Positions 1 to 7,461 are shown, numbered from the stretch's first letter. The stretch is DNA of 25,204 nucleotides from Promethearchaeota archaeon (GCA_016839635.1 JAEOTV010000222.1:1-25204); one strand, 5' to 3'. The notes: generated from the sequence alone by a model not told the origin. Translations and numbers: made by a program.

Positions 1-248
1 GTACTTCGGCTAGAGAATTTATTCATATAATACTTAAACATAGTGAGGAATTTTACCAACACTATGGTATCGCTGAGGAACGTGATATCGCTAAACTGAT
101 CTTTGACACAATATCTAAAAAAGAACCAAAAAAAGTAGTGACTTCATATAAGACAAAAGAGTATATTTATAGGACCGAATCAGAAGACTTACATATTATT
201 GTTGATGATGATGGTTATATAATTACAGCATTTCCTAGTTATTATTAA
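1..248 (+). CDS. C-terminal fragment of a protein with a BECR-nuclease-like tail (5' end outside window)
   Basis: An open frame enters from the left edge (first whole codon at base 3) and ends at TAA 246-248, giving the last 81 residues. The visible part has an Arg-Glu-Phe-Ile-His-Ile-Ile-Leu-Lys-His-Ser helix, then a region rich in charged residues, and ends with strands IYRTESEDLHIIVDDDGY and IITAFPSYY. A helix with a HxxxxxxH spacing followed by beta strands that close on I-T-A-[FY]-P is the pattern I associate with the phage Barnase-EndoU-ColicinE5-RelE (BECR) nuclease domains, in which the final strand carries the ITAYP-like motif. The catalytic N-terminal part is not visible, so this is a resemblance only. 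It could equally be a toxin of a toxin-antitoxin pair or an unrelated short protein. The next gene starts 102 bases downstream on the same strand. Confidence 0.6.
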   Translation, partial: TSAREFIHIILKHSEEFYQHYGIAEERDIAKLIFDTISKKEPKKVVTSYKTKEYIYRTESEDLHIIVDDDGYIITAFPSYY

Positions 249-350
249 AATTTTTAAAAGTGATAATAAAGAAATCTATTAAGTAGCATTTAGTCCCCTC
301 AACTTTAAATTCAAAAATTTCCTTTTTAAATTTGATAGAGTGAAATAGAT

Positions 351-902
351 ATGAGAGTCTATATATCAAATATTACTGCTATTGAAGATAAGAAATATGG
401 GGGTACTACCTTTAAGATAATAGGGCAGCTTCAAAGTGGTTTGGAACTCAAAATTAATGATTTATTCTATGATCTTCGAAGTTGTATAGGACACCATGTT
501 GAAATGCTATTGTGTGTTTTTAGAAATCCTTATGCAGAATATAAGATGGGATTGAGTGAACAACCATTTTTGTCAGAGGAGTATTATTCAATAGAATTAA
601 TTGAGGAAGTTAAAAAAGGAAAAGATTTTAATTCATTGGGTAATAAAAAGCGAATTGTATTAACTGGAGAGTATTTGGACACCTACGTTATCCCAGAAAA
701 GTGGGTCCCACTTATGGAACCAAAATGGTTTAAGCGAATCTTAAAAAAACCATCTGCTATTAAGACAGATGATGGCGTTTTTCTTTTTTATCCTTTTCAT
801 ATGAGAAAGAAAGAGACAATGGAAAGTTTCCCTAGAACGGTGACTATAGTAACTGGTCGGATAGATTTAGCAGCTTGGTATCCTCAGTCAGAATCACAAT
901 AA
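351..902 (+). CDS. Hypothetical protein, 183 residues
   Basis: This ATG-initiated frame lies 102 bases after the preceding partial gene on the same strand. I do not recognise the family. The first 60 residues alternate short hydrophobic and polar stretches (MRVYISNITAIEDKKYGG, TFKIIGQL, LELKINDLFYDL, HHVEMLLCVF), a strand-rich pattern compatible with a small beta barrel such as an OB fold. The C-terminal third has basic patches (WFKRILKKP) and ends with strands around VTIVTGRIDLAAWYP. There is no signal peptide, membrane segment or cysteine cluster, so it should be cytosolic. Codon use matches the neighbours. It could be the partner or immunity protein of the upstream BECR-like gene, but only gene order suggests this. 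Confidence 0.6.
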   Translation: MRVYISNITAIEDKKYGGTTFKIIGQLQSGLELKINDLFYDLRSCIGHHVEMLLCVFRNPYAEYKMGLSEQPFLSEEYYSIELIEEVKKGKDFNSLGNKKRIVLTGEYLDTYVIPEKWVPLMEPKWFKRILKKPSAIKTDDGVFLFYPFHMRKKETMESFPRTVTIVTGRIDLAAWYPQSESQ

Positions 903-1005
903 ACTTTTTATAAGAACATTTACAAAATGATAAGGAGAAACACAAAATTAAAAATTTATATTATTTTCATATAAATATTATTATTAGAATTTTCAATCTA
1001 TTTTT

Positions 1006-1107
1006 GCCTCCGTAGCTTAAAAATAATGATTGGCGCTTTATTTGGCAAAGCGGTATAGCATTCGACTTGTAATCGGAAGGTCGGGGGTTCAAGTCCCCCC
1101 GGGGGCT
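1006..1107 (+). tRNA. tRNA-Thr (anticodon UGU) with about 29 extra bases in the D-loop
   Basis: The acceptor strands GCCTCCG (1006-1012) and CGGGGGC (1100-1106) pair with one G-U, with discriminator T1107 and no encoded CCA. The anticodon arm is TTCGA (1061-1065), loop CTTGTAA (1066-1072) and TCGGA (1073-1077), giving anticodon TGT at 1068-1070. The variable loop is 5 bases and the T arm is GGGGG / TTCAAGT / CCCCC (1083-1099). Only the D arm is irregular: GCT (1015-1017) can pair with AGC (1057-1059), but the loop between is 39 bases instead of about 8-10. The surplus contains a perfect hairpin CGCTTT (1034-1039) / AAAGCG (1047-1052). A noncanonical archaeal intron in the D-loop removed by the splicing endonuclease would explain this. 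The exact splice sites cannot be fixed by eye. Confidence 0.9.
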
Positions 1108-1137
1108 CTATGAATTTTAATATTAGATTAATTTTTT

Positions 1138-2241
1138 TTATTTATGACTTTTTAAATACTGATAAATCAATTCAGTTGCTTCTTCAATAGCATCCAAGGT
1201 GCTTATTTCAGGAACATTATGAGCAAACATAGCAGGTATTCCAACTAAAGCTGATGGGATACCAAGCCATTTTTGGGCTTTTCCAGCATCAGACCCATAA
1301 AATTCCAGAACACCATCTTGATATTTTATATTATTTCGTTCTGCTACATCAACTAGAGTCTTGCATATTTGATAATCGAAAACACCTGTGCCACCTGCTT
1401 CTTGCCATACAATTACAGGTCCGTCATTCAATTTTACATCTGAACTTACGGTTCCTGGAAAATCTTCAACTAATCCGATATCTAACGCTATAATTTCATC
1501 TATAGGATTATTTCTAGCGAAAAATAAAGAGCCCTCTGTTCCAATCTCCTCACGTGCAGTTCCAACGATATAGAGATCGAAAGGTTTTGTTAGATTTCCT
1601 GAATCATCCAAAAGATTCTCTGATATTTTACTAACTAGTAACACCAATCCTGTTAATGCTACTAAGTTATCCATAGAATACCCAGAAATAACATTATCAT
1701 TAAATTCCTCATTTAATATTTCGAATTCTCCAGAGAATACAAATGGTGCTCCAATATGAATTTTATATTTATTTATCGCTTCTTCTTTATCTTTTGCTCC
1801 AATAAATATCTTCATTTCAAGTATATTAAGTTTTTCTTCCCCTCTTAATTTCGGAGGAGTAGCATGGGGGGATCTTCCACCGATAACACCATTCACCCAT
1901 TTTCCTTCTGTATTTAGGATTGAAACTTTTTTTGAGACAACCCATCTACCTTCATACCCACCTCTTTGAGAAAACTCTAGAGTTCCATTTTTTTTTATTT
2001 TTCTAACTGTTCCTCCAATTTCATCCATATGGGCTAGTATAGCAATAGTTTTTTTACTTTCTTTGCCTTTAAATTTTATATAATAGTTATTCAATGAATC
2101 ATTCTTAATTTCAATATTTTTATTAATTATAATTTTCTCTAATTCTGCCTTAAAGAGTTCCCCACGATCTTTTTCTAAACCCGATGGTGAACGAGCAGAT
2201 GAAAGTTTTTTAATTATCTTAAAAATTTCCTTTCTATTCAT
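1138..2241 (-). CDS. M42 family metallo-aminopeptidase (TET/endoglucanase-type)
   Basis: This is a 367-residue protein of normal length for family M42, dinuclear-metal aminopeptidases that often assemble into dodecameric tetrahedral particles and trim peptides released by the proteasome. The expected ligands can be seen in order: His71 and Asp73 in LAHMDEIGG, the bridging Asp191 in SGYSMDNLVAL, the catalytic and metal Glu pair 231-232 in REEIGTEGSLF, Asp254 in ALDIG, and His341 in AHNVPEIS. The segment between about residues 75 and 170 (RGGYEGRW, VNGVIGGRSPHA) corresponds to the dimerisation/PDZ-like insert of the family. The gene lies alone on the minus strand, 30 bases past the tRNA, and is divergent from the phosphatase-like gene. 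Assignment to the family is secure; substrate preference (acidic, basic or hydrophobic N-terminal residue) cannot be read from the sequence. Confidence 0.93.
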   Translation of the reverse strand: MNRKEIFKIIKKLSSARSPSGLEKDRGELFKAELEKIIINKNIEIKNDSLNNYYIKFKGKESKKTIAILAHMDEIGGTVRKIKKNGTLEFSQRGGYEGRWVVSKKVSILNTEGKWVNGVIGGRSPHATPPKLRGEEKLNILEMKIFIGAKDKEEAINKYKIHIGAPFVFSGEFEILNEEFNDNVISGYSMDNLVALTGLVLLVSKISENLLDDSGNLTKPFDLYIVGTAREEIGTEGSLFFARNNPIDEIIALDIGLVEDFPGTVSSDVKLNDGPVIVWQEAGGTGVFDYQICKTLVDVAERNNIKYQDGVLEFYGSDAGKAQKWLGIPSALVGIPAMFAHNVPEISTLDAIEEATELIYQYLKSHK

Positions 2242-2379
2242 AATTTTTCACATTATTTACTTATAACTTCAGTAATATTACAAGCTTCTTTAAATATTTG
2301 AATCTTGCCATTCAAGTTAGGAATGTACAATATTATTTATTAGGTTCAAAGAATTTCTAATTATATATTTGATTAGTAC

Positions 2380-2494
2380 ATGGTGAAGCTTAATAAAAAA
2401 GATTAACAGAGTAATTCTTTGTATCATTGATGACGTTAGAGCAGAACATTTCTTTTATTACATAAATAAAGGACTACTTCCGAATCTAAAGAAA
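2380..2494 (+). other. Displaced 5' coding segment of the phosphatase-like gene (apparent frameshift at an A6 run)
   Basis: The frame of the downstream gene stays open upstream of 2495 as far as the stop TGA at 2384-2386. It encodes NRVILCIIDDVRAEHF followed by LLPNLKKL, which is the conserved N-terminal strand and first metal-binding Asp of the alkaline phosphatase superfamily. No ATG, GTG or TTG exists in this frame before 2495. In the neighbouring frame an ATG at 2380 reads Met-Val-Lys-Leu-Asn-Lys-Lys-Asp and stops at 2404. Removing one A from the run 2395-2400 joins that ATG to the conserved frame exactly. This is either a sequencing or assembly indel, a real mutation, or slippage in the A run. 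Confidence 0.75.
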
Positions 2495-3967
2495 TTGATG
2501 GATAATGGGATTTATTCTGAGAATTGTATAACTGATTTTCCTCCTATTACATACCCCACCCAAGTGTCTTTAATCACGGGGACTTACACAGGAGACTTTA
2601 GGAATGAACCCGCTCATGGGATTCCCCTCTTAAATTGGATGGGACGTGATGTAGCTCCTCCTATATTAAGAGAATATGCTTCTAAAAATTTGCAAATATA
2701 TAAGATAAACGAAGAGATGGGGATTAATTGTAGAACCATCCTTGAAATGGTGAAAGAGGGTAATAAGGCGAGTATAGCTCAATTTATTAACAGAGGTTCA
2801 AACTATATTTTTCCAGAACGAAAAACAAAACTTGCGATGTATTACCTTGTTTTGAGGTACTTTCCTAGCGTAAAAAGGAGGATGATGAGATCTAATTCTG
2901 TCATAGTACAAAAATTAATAAAAGTTTTTGAGACACCAAAAAGATTTTTTGATAATTCTGAACCACCAATTGCCTCTTTAATATGGTTCATGTCATCAGA
3001 TCTATTAATGCATAAATATGGTTTTGACTCTTATCTTTATAAATTGAATTTACTCCACATTGATAAAGTAATTGGAGTTTTGGTTGATAATTTAGAGAAA
3101 TTGGGTTATTTAGATGAAACCGCTATTGCGATTACATCAGATCATGGAAATTTTAAAGCAGATAAGATTGGAAATTTAAGACCCTTTTTTAAGCAAAATA
3201 GTTTAGTGAACTATCATCCACTTAAAAAAGTGAGAGGAAATATGGAACTAGCTTATTATGCCAGTGTAGGGTTTTTCTATTTTAAGGGTATTAATAGGAT
3301 CAATCTTAAAAATAGTTGGAGTCTTCCAAGCATTAAACAACTTGAGCGATATGGCCCTAAAAAGATAAATTTATTAGAAGATTTATTTAAAATTGATGGA
3401 AGCCGTTTAATGTTTTATAGAGATGATAATAATACTGTTAATAAAGGTATTATCCATCTTAAAAGAAAAATTGAAGATACAGGTAAAATAATAACAGGAA
3501 AAATTGAGTATGAAGGCATTGGTAGAGAATACAAAACGCGATATGTCTCAGAAGATAATAATATAGACATTTTTGATTTTCGAAATGATAATATAGCAAA
3601 CCAATTAATAGATAATAAATTCCATTCGACTAAAGAATGGTTAGAAGCTACATACCATTTAGATTTCCCTATGCATCCAGATTTAATACCTCGTCATTTT
3701 AAAAATCCTCGAAGTGCTGATATAATCCTGTGTAATGATGAAACTATAAAGTTTGGGATTCATCATGGAAAGCAAAGAGGTAAAAATCTATACGACCATG
3801 ATCTAGGATTACGAAAATGCATGGTTGTTCCATTAATAATTGGAGGTTCTTTAGAAATTCCTCAAAAGAAAGTAAATGTTTGTAAAATCACTGATATTGT
3901 TCCAACATTAATGAAACTTTTAGGAAAAAGACCACATGAGAGTGTAATTGGTGCAAGCTTATTATAG
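2495..3967 (+). CDS. Alkaline phosphatase superfamily hydrolase (type I phosphodiesterase/pyrophosphatase-like), 5' end displaced
   Basis: Counting from the TTG at 2495, Thr19 in PPITYPTQ is the expected nucleophile of the nucleotide pyrophosphatase/phosphodiesterase branch. Asp169 and His173 in SDLLMHKYG, Asp216-His217 in ITSDHGNF and His424 in IHHGKQRG are the remaining metal ligands, and ITDIVPTLMKLLG is the usual closing helix. The first ligand Asp (codon 2429-2431) lies upstream, so the TTG start would give an incomplete active site; the true start is probably ATG 2380 with a one-base correction. There is no signal peptide or membrane helix, even with the extension, so a cytosolic enzyme is indicated. 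Such proteins cleave phosphodiesters or phosphomonoesters, or transfer phospho-groups. Its position beside a phosphate transport locus suggests phosphate scavenging or turnover, but the substrate is unknown. Rho-type features are absent; the following 189 bases carry AT-rich repeats. Confidence 0.85.
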   Translation: MMDNGIYSENCITDFPPITYPTQVSLITGTYTGDFRNEPAHGIPLLNWMGRDVAPPILREYASKNLQIYKINEEMGINCRTILEMVKEGNKASIAQFINRGSNYIFPERKTKLAMYYLVLRYFPSVKRRMMRSNSVIVQKLIKVFETPKRFFDNSEPPIASLIWFMSSDLLMHKYGFDSYLYKLNLLHIDKVIGVLVDNLEKLGYLDETAIAITSDHGNFKADKIGNLRPFFKQNSLVNYHPLKKVRGNMELAYYASVGFFYFKGINRINLKNSWSLPSIKQLERYGPKKINLLEDLFKIDGSRLMFYRDDNNTVNKGIIHLKRKIEDTGKIITGKIEYEGIGREYKTRYVSEDNNIDIFDFRNDNIANQLIDNKFHSTKEWLEATYHLDFPMHPDLIPRHFKNPRSADIILCNDETIKFGIHHGKQRGKNLYDHDLGLRKCMVVPLIIGGSLEIPQKKVNVCKITDIVPTLMKLLGKRPHESVIGASLL

Positions 3968-3980
3968 TTAAAACCTCTAC

Positions 3981-4137
3981 TCTATATATATCTATATAGG
4001 ATATATATGATATATAGTAAAAATATTCAAGGATTTCTATCTTCTTTTTGTTTAAAAGGGATATTTAAATGTTAATAATTCAATACCAAATTTAATTTAA
4101 TTATTGAAATTTAATAGAAATATATCATACTATATAG
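3981..4137. promoter_or_regulatory. AT-rich palindromic repeats and TATA region before the phosphate transport genes
   Basis: The 189-base gap between the hydrolase and the first DUF47 gene has clustered CTATATA-type elements: an 8-base palindrome CTATATAG at 3992-3999 inside a longer TATA-rich block (3981-4017), and again at 4130-4137. The second copy lies 20 bases before the ATG at 4157, where an archaeal TATA box for a leaderless mRNA would be. The spacing suits a TATA box, while the repeated palindrome suits an operator. Low base complexity makes chance repeats likely, so the operator reading is tentative. Confidence 0.35.
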
Positions 4138-4156
4138 AACAGAGTTTTGAAAAAAA

Positions 4157-4819
4157 ATGAAAAAGATTGAGGATACGGAATTAAAAAAACTTAGTATTGA
4201 TGAGTTGACACAGTTATTTATGGATAATATAAATGAGCAAAATCTAAAATTAATAGAAGGGATTGAATTTCTTGTAAAAGAGGATTTTGATAAATTTAAA
4301 GTTAATATGAATTATGTGATAGATACTAATACAGAAGTCCAGATTAAAAAAAAGTTTGAATCTAAAATATTCAAATCAAAATTAATGTTCTCTAAAGCTG
4401 ATCGATTGAAGTTATTTACTAAAATAAATGATATAAAAAATATTGGAGAATTTTTAGCAAATAAAATGCTTCTTTATAAAGCAGTTTTCCCTGATAAACA
4501 ATTTAAAACTCATATATTAAGTGTCCTCGCCTCTTTAAAGATGATTTCTAACAATTTATCAAATGCAGTGAAATCAATTGGTTCTGATCTTAGTAAAGCT
4601 CATGATATATGTGAGGAGATCAAAGAAGAAAGAAGAATAATGCGAAATGAGGAATGGAAATTGCTAAATCGCTTATATAATTATGATATGGATTATTTAT
4701 CTAGGACATTCATATATCTGAAAGAATTGATTGAAGACATAATGATGTTGGCTGATCATATTAAAAATTTCTCCGAATATATCCAGTTTCTTGCAACAAA
4801 ATATCTAATTTTTGATTAA
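4157..4819 (+). CDS. DUF47/PhoU-like protein, putative PiT transporter partner
   Basis: This 220-residue protein looks all-helical and has no membrane segment. It has the size and helical layout of DUF47 (TIGR00153) proteins, PhoU-like bundles usually encoded next to PiT phosphate carriers. It ends 23 bases before the PiT gene on the same strand, so co-transcription is likely. The sequence is diverged: the two acidic metal-binding E(D)xxxD helices typical of PhoU folds are less clear than in the second DUF47 gene at 5953. Visible helices include the region LFMDNINEQNLKLIEGIEF near the N-terminus and a C-terminal pair around KELIEDIMMLADHIKNFSEY. By family analogy it would gate or regulate the transporter from the cytoplasmic side. 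The assignment rests on helical pattern plus neighbourhood; an unrelated helical protein is possible. Confidence 0.7.
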   Translation: MKKIEDTELKKLSIDELTQLFMDNINEQNLKLIEGIEFLVKEDFDKFKVNMNYVIDTNTEVQIKKKFESKIFKSKLMFSKADRLKLFTKINDIKNIGEFLANKMLLYKAVFPDKQFKTHILSVLASLKMISNNLSNAVKSIGSDLSKAHDICEEIKEERRIMRNEEWKLLNRLYNYDMDYLSRTFIYLKELIEDIMMLADHIKNFSEYIQFLATKYLIFD

Positions 4820-4842
4820 AAAACAAAAAGACAAGAAGAAAT

Positions 4843-5880
4843 ATGGCTGAAGAATTAACTATAATCTTAGTTATAGTTTTAGTAGCTATGGCTATTGGTT
4901 TAGCCTTTAGTATTGGTGCGAATGATGAAACGCTTGCTTCATTAATTGGTGCTGGTGTACTAAAATTTAAGATTGCACTAATATTAGGTGGAGTCGCAAT
5001 AGGCTCTGGTATGATACTTTTTAGTGGAGGTTTTGTCCCAGAAACAGTAGGTAAAAGCATTTTAGGTGAGGGTTTATCATCACAATATACCAATTATATG
5101 CTTTTAGCGGTACTAATAAGTAGTATTATTTGGCTTGTGCTAGGTAGTTTTGCAGGTATTCCTTTGAGTAGTACTCACTCATTAATTGGGAGCATTGTAG
5201 GTGTTGTTATAGTCTATGCAATCTTTCAAGGGGGGGTTGATCTTAATACTGCATTTAATTATGAAAAGCTAAGAGATGTAGTTTTAAGTTGGTTTATTTC
5301 CCCATTATCAGGTCTTCTAATAACATATATCCTTTTTAAAATAAGTGCTAAATTTCTATTATCTCGGCTAAAGGGTTTAAATCAGATCGAAAAATCTGAA
5401 AAAACTTTTAAATGGCTATTATTAGTTGCTGTTGTATTTGCAGAAATTTGGGTTGGAGCTAATTCAGGAGAAGCTCTAGGGATTCTTTTAGGTCTCAGAG
5501 AAAATAATTCAATATCCGCTGGTCAATATCTTATATTTGCAATTTTTTGTGGAATATTTGCATTTCTAGGTATTTACATTGCTGCCCGATATGTAATCAG
5601 AAATCTGGCATCTCATATGATCGATACACGACCTAGTGAGGGGTTTATTATACAGATGAGTTCTGCTCTTATTTTAATGATTGCAACTCTATTTGCCCTT
5701 CCAATTTCCCATAGTCATGTTATTGTTTTCTGTATAATTGGTATGAGTCTTGCTCAAAAAAAAGAAGTAGATTATAAAGGATTAGGTAAGATGGGACTCT
5801 ATTGGGTAGGTACCTTTCCAGTAGCTGCGATTTTAGCAGGTCTTATTTATTTTGGATTAAGTTCATTTGGATTATCATGA
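4843..5880 (+). CDS. PiT family inorganic phosphate transporter
   Basis: This is a 345-residue polytopic membrane protein with about ten hydrophobic segments arranged as two inverted halves, as in the PF01384 family of cation-phosphate symporters. The first half carries the signature GANDETLASLIGAG (residues 25-38) and GIPLSSTHSLIGS (105-117). The second half carries degenerate versions, GANSGEALG (205-213) and LPISHSHVIV (286-295), where the canonical Asn-Asp has become Asn-Ser and the StTH motif has become SHSH. The central cytoplasmic loop (about residues 167-190, SAKFLLSRLKGLNQIEKSEKTFK) is short, as in prokaryotic members. The gene is flanked by two DUF47 genes on the same strand, the classic partner arrangement. 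It should import phosphate with Na+ or H+; ion preference cannot be decided here. Confidence 0.93.
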   Translation: MAEELTIILVIVLVAMAIGLAFSIGANDETLASLIGAGVLKFKIALILGGVAIGSGMILFSGGFVPETVGKSILGEGLSSQYTNYMLLAVLISSIIWLVLGSFAGIPLSSTHSLIGSIVGVVIVYAIFQGGVDLNTAFNYEKLRDVVLSWFISPLSGLLITYILFKISAKFLLSRLKGLNQIEKSEKTFKWLLLVAVVFAEIWVGANSGEALGILLGLRENNSISAGQYLIFAIFCGIFAFLGIYIAARYVIRNLASHMIDTRPSEGFIIQMSSALILMIATLFALPISHSHVIVFCIIGMSLAQKKEVDYKGLGKMGLYWVGTFPVAAILAGLIYFGLSSFGLS

Positions 5881-5941
5881 TAAATTATTAAAAATAAATG
5901 TAATATATATATATAAAGAGGTTATAATGATTGAAAACTAA

Positions 5942-5947
5942 AGGTGA
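5942..5947 (+). promoter_or_regulatory. Ribosome binding site of the second DUF47 gene
   Basis: AGGTGA lies 5 bases before ATG 5953 and matches the archaeal anti-Shine-Dalgarno sequence. It fixes the start of this gene and implies that it is translated from a leadered, probably polycistronic message. Confidence 0.7.
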
Positions 5948-5952
5948 TTTGA

Positions 5953-6636
5953 ATGGGATCTCTAATTGAATATTTAAAAAGGGAAACTGCTTTAAATGCA
6001 TTAGAAAAGACTATAGAGCATGCCCAAAAAGTACAAGAGTGTGTAAGAGTGTTAGATACAGGATTGCAGATGCTTCTAAATGAAAAAAGTCTTGAAAAAT
6101 CATACGATACCTTTCATAATGTTGATGTTTTAGAGAGAGAAGCAGATAATTTAAGAAGAAAAATACAACAAGATATTTCCAGAGGAGAATTAGATCCAAG
6201 TATTAGACAAAATCTTTCTCATTTAGTCAAGAGGATGGATGATGTTGCAAACTGCTGTACTGGTGTTGCTCGCAGAATTGCTACGGTACCAATTAATTTT
6301 TGGGAACAAAGCAGTGAGGAAACTATAAGTCTGGTTAGTCAAATTATGACCACTACGGTTGAGTGTGGAGAACTATTGGATAAAATTGTTATGGATTTAG
6401 TAGAAGATAGAAAAAATGTTAAGGAGATTGCAGGACAAATAAATCAATATGAGCATAAAATTGATTTACTTAATATACAGCTGAGGAAAAGCCTTCAAGA
6501 AACTCATTATGACGTTAATTTTTTCACTATTTTTACTGTAGGTAATATTTTCGATATTCTTGAGGCAATTTCAGATTCAATTGAAGGTGTGGCTGATTAT
6601 ATATTAGTATTATTGACTTCAGAGAAAGGTATTTAA
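5953..6636 (+). CDS. DUF47 family protein (PhoU-like phosphate transport accessory)
   Basis: At 227 residues, this is a good length for TIGR00153/DUF47. The family features are clear: an early helix KTIEHAQKVQECVRVLDTGL, the acidic motif HNVDVLEREADNLRRKIQQD (E/DxxxD, residues about 55-74), a mid-protein DDVANCCTGVARRI helix, and a C-terminal acidic helix IFDILEAISDSIEGVADYIL. In PhoU folds the two acidic helices bind metal clusters. The gene follows PiT by 72 bases on the same strand with a good AGGTGA site, and ends 15 bases before a convergent gene. It probably modulates phosphate uptake at the inner membrane face. The pair of adjacent cysteines in DDVANCCTG is unusual, but I attach no function to it. 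Confidence 0.9.
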   Translation: MGSLIEYLKRETALNALEKTIEHAQKVQECVRVLDTGLQMLLNEKSLEKSYDTFHNVDVLEREADNLRRKIQQDISRGELDPSIRQNLSHLVKRMDDVANCCTGVARRIATVPINFWEQSSEETISLVSQIMTTTVECGELLDKIVMDLVEDRKNVKEIAGQINQYEHKIDLLNIQLRKSLQETHYDVNFFTIFTVGNIFDILEAISDSIEGVADYILVLLTSEKGI

Positions 6637-6651
6637 AAGACTCAAATATCG

Positions 6652-7290
6652 CTAATTGTGTTGATGAATTTTCAATTTTTTTTGCTTTTTTACATTTTCT
6701 TTTATAAGAACAATTGCTTTTTCTCTAGCTTTCAGTAAAGTTCTCTCCTTAATCCCCTTCATTTCTTTAGATGGTAAAATTATTTCCGTTATAACTTTTT
6801 TAAAGAGCAAATATTCATCTTTAGTGGAAATAAATGGATCGACCTTCTCCTCGTGAATAAATTCATCTATAGAGGTATTTTTTCCATTACAATTCCCTTC
6901 AGTCAAGTCGAATTGGTTATCTCTATATACTAAAAAACAATGTATCATTGGGACATAAGGAATTTTATACTTTTTCAAAATTTCTTCAGTGTCAGTTGAG
7001 ATTTGCTCAGTGAATTTATAAACTCCAACATGTTTGAAAAGAGGGATTTTTAATTCTTCAGCTAGACCTGCAATAACGGCATGTTTAGATGTACAACTTC
7101 CTTTATTTTCCTTAAAAAGGATAAATTTATCATCATAATTTGTATTGTATCCATATTCAATATTATGTACGTAATTACATGCTTCTTTGAAAGTATTAAT
7201 TCCCAATTCCAGAAATCTTTGTGATAATTTCCCCCTACTTCTAATTTCGACATCAGGTAATTTTTCATATGAATCCATAAGATATTCCAT
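6652..7290 (-). CDS. Transglutaminase-fold (papain-like Cys-His-Asp) protein
   Basis: This 212-residue protein carries a plausible catalytic triad in the transglutaminase-like order: Cys66 in NKGSCTSKHAVIAGLAEEL, where the Cys heads a helix, His117 in VPMIHCFLVY, and Asp128 in NQFDLTEGN. That Cys-helix, His-strand, Asp-strand arrangement is the core of the transglutaminase/peptidase superfamily; archaeal members are mostly proteases, amidases or of unknown activity. The C-terminal 60 residues are lysine-rich and helical, suggesting nucleic acid or membrane contact. There is no signal peptide. It lies in antisense orientation between two phosphate genes, so it is unlikely to share their transcript. 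ATG 7290 and an in-frame ATG five codons later are both possible starts. Confidence 0.75.
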   Translation of the reverse strand: MEYLMDSYEKLPDVEIRSRGKLSQRFLELGINTFKEACNYVHNIEYGYNTNYDDKFILFKENKGSCTSKHAVIAGLAEELKIPLFKHVGVYKFTEQISTDTEEILKKYKIPYVPMIHCFLVYRDNQFDLTEGNCNGKNTSIDEFIHEEKVDPFISTKDEYLLFKKVITEIILPSKEMKGIKERTLLKAREKAIVLIKENVKKQKKLKIHQHN

Positions 7291-7351
7291 TAAAAATGCT
7301 TAAAATCTTGTTAATTGGTAAATATCATAAAATCCTTCTTTAAAATCTGAT

Positions 7352-7433
7352 CTATATATTTAATATAGATATTTCTTTAGAAAATTAGGGTATAAATAGG
7401 TAAATAAAGATAAAAATATATAGAATATATAGA
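7352..7433. repeat. CTATATA inverted repeat and ATATATAGA tandem repeat upstream of the PhoU-type regulator
   Basis: TCTATAT (7351-7357) and ATATAGA (7363-7369) form an inverted repeat around ATTTA. Further on, ATATATAGA occurs twice in tandem at 7416-7424 and 7425-7433. The elements lie 60-140 bases before the regulator start, upstream of its TATA box, a position suited to operators. The same CTATATA core recurs before the DUF47 gene at 4157. Low complexity limits the confidence. Confidence 0.35.
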
Positions 7434-7461
7434 TTAGAATTTAAATATATTGTTTATTCTT

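Noticed and set aside
3981..4017. TATATA block as a possible CRISPR or satellite repeat
   Set aside because: No regular repeat-spacer alternation; simple AT microrepeats only.
4761..5093. 110-codon minus-strand frame
   Set aside because: Overlaps the end of the DUF47 gene and the start of PiT, both strongly supported on the plus strand.
5928..5942. Four-codon upstream ORF (ATG ATT GAA AAC TAA) before the second DUF47 gene
   Set aside because: Too short to separate from chance, and no ribosome site in front of it.
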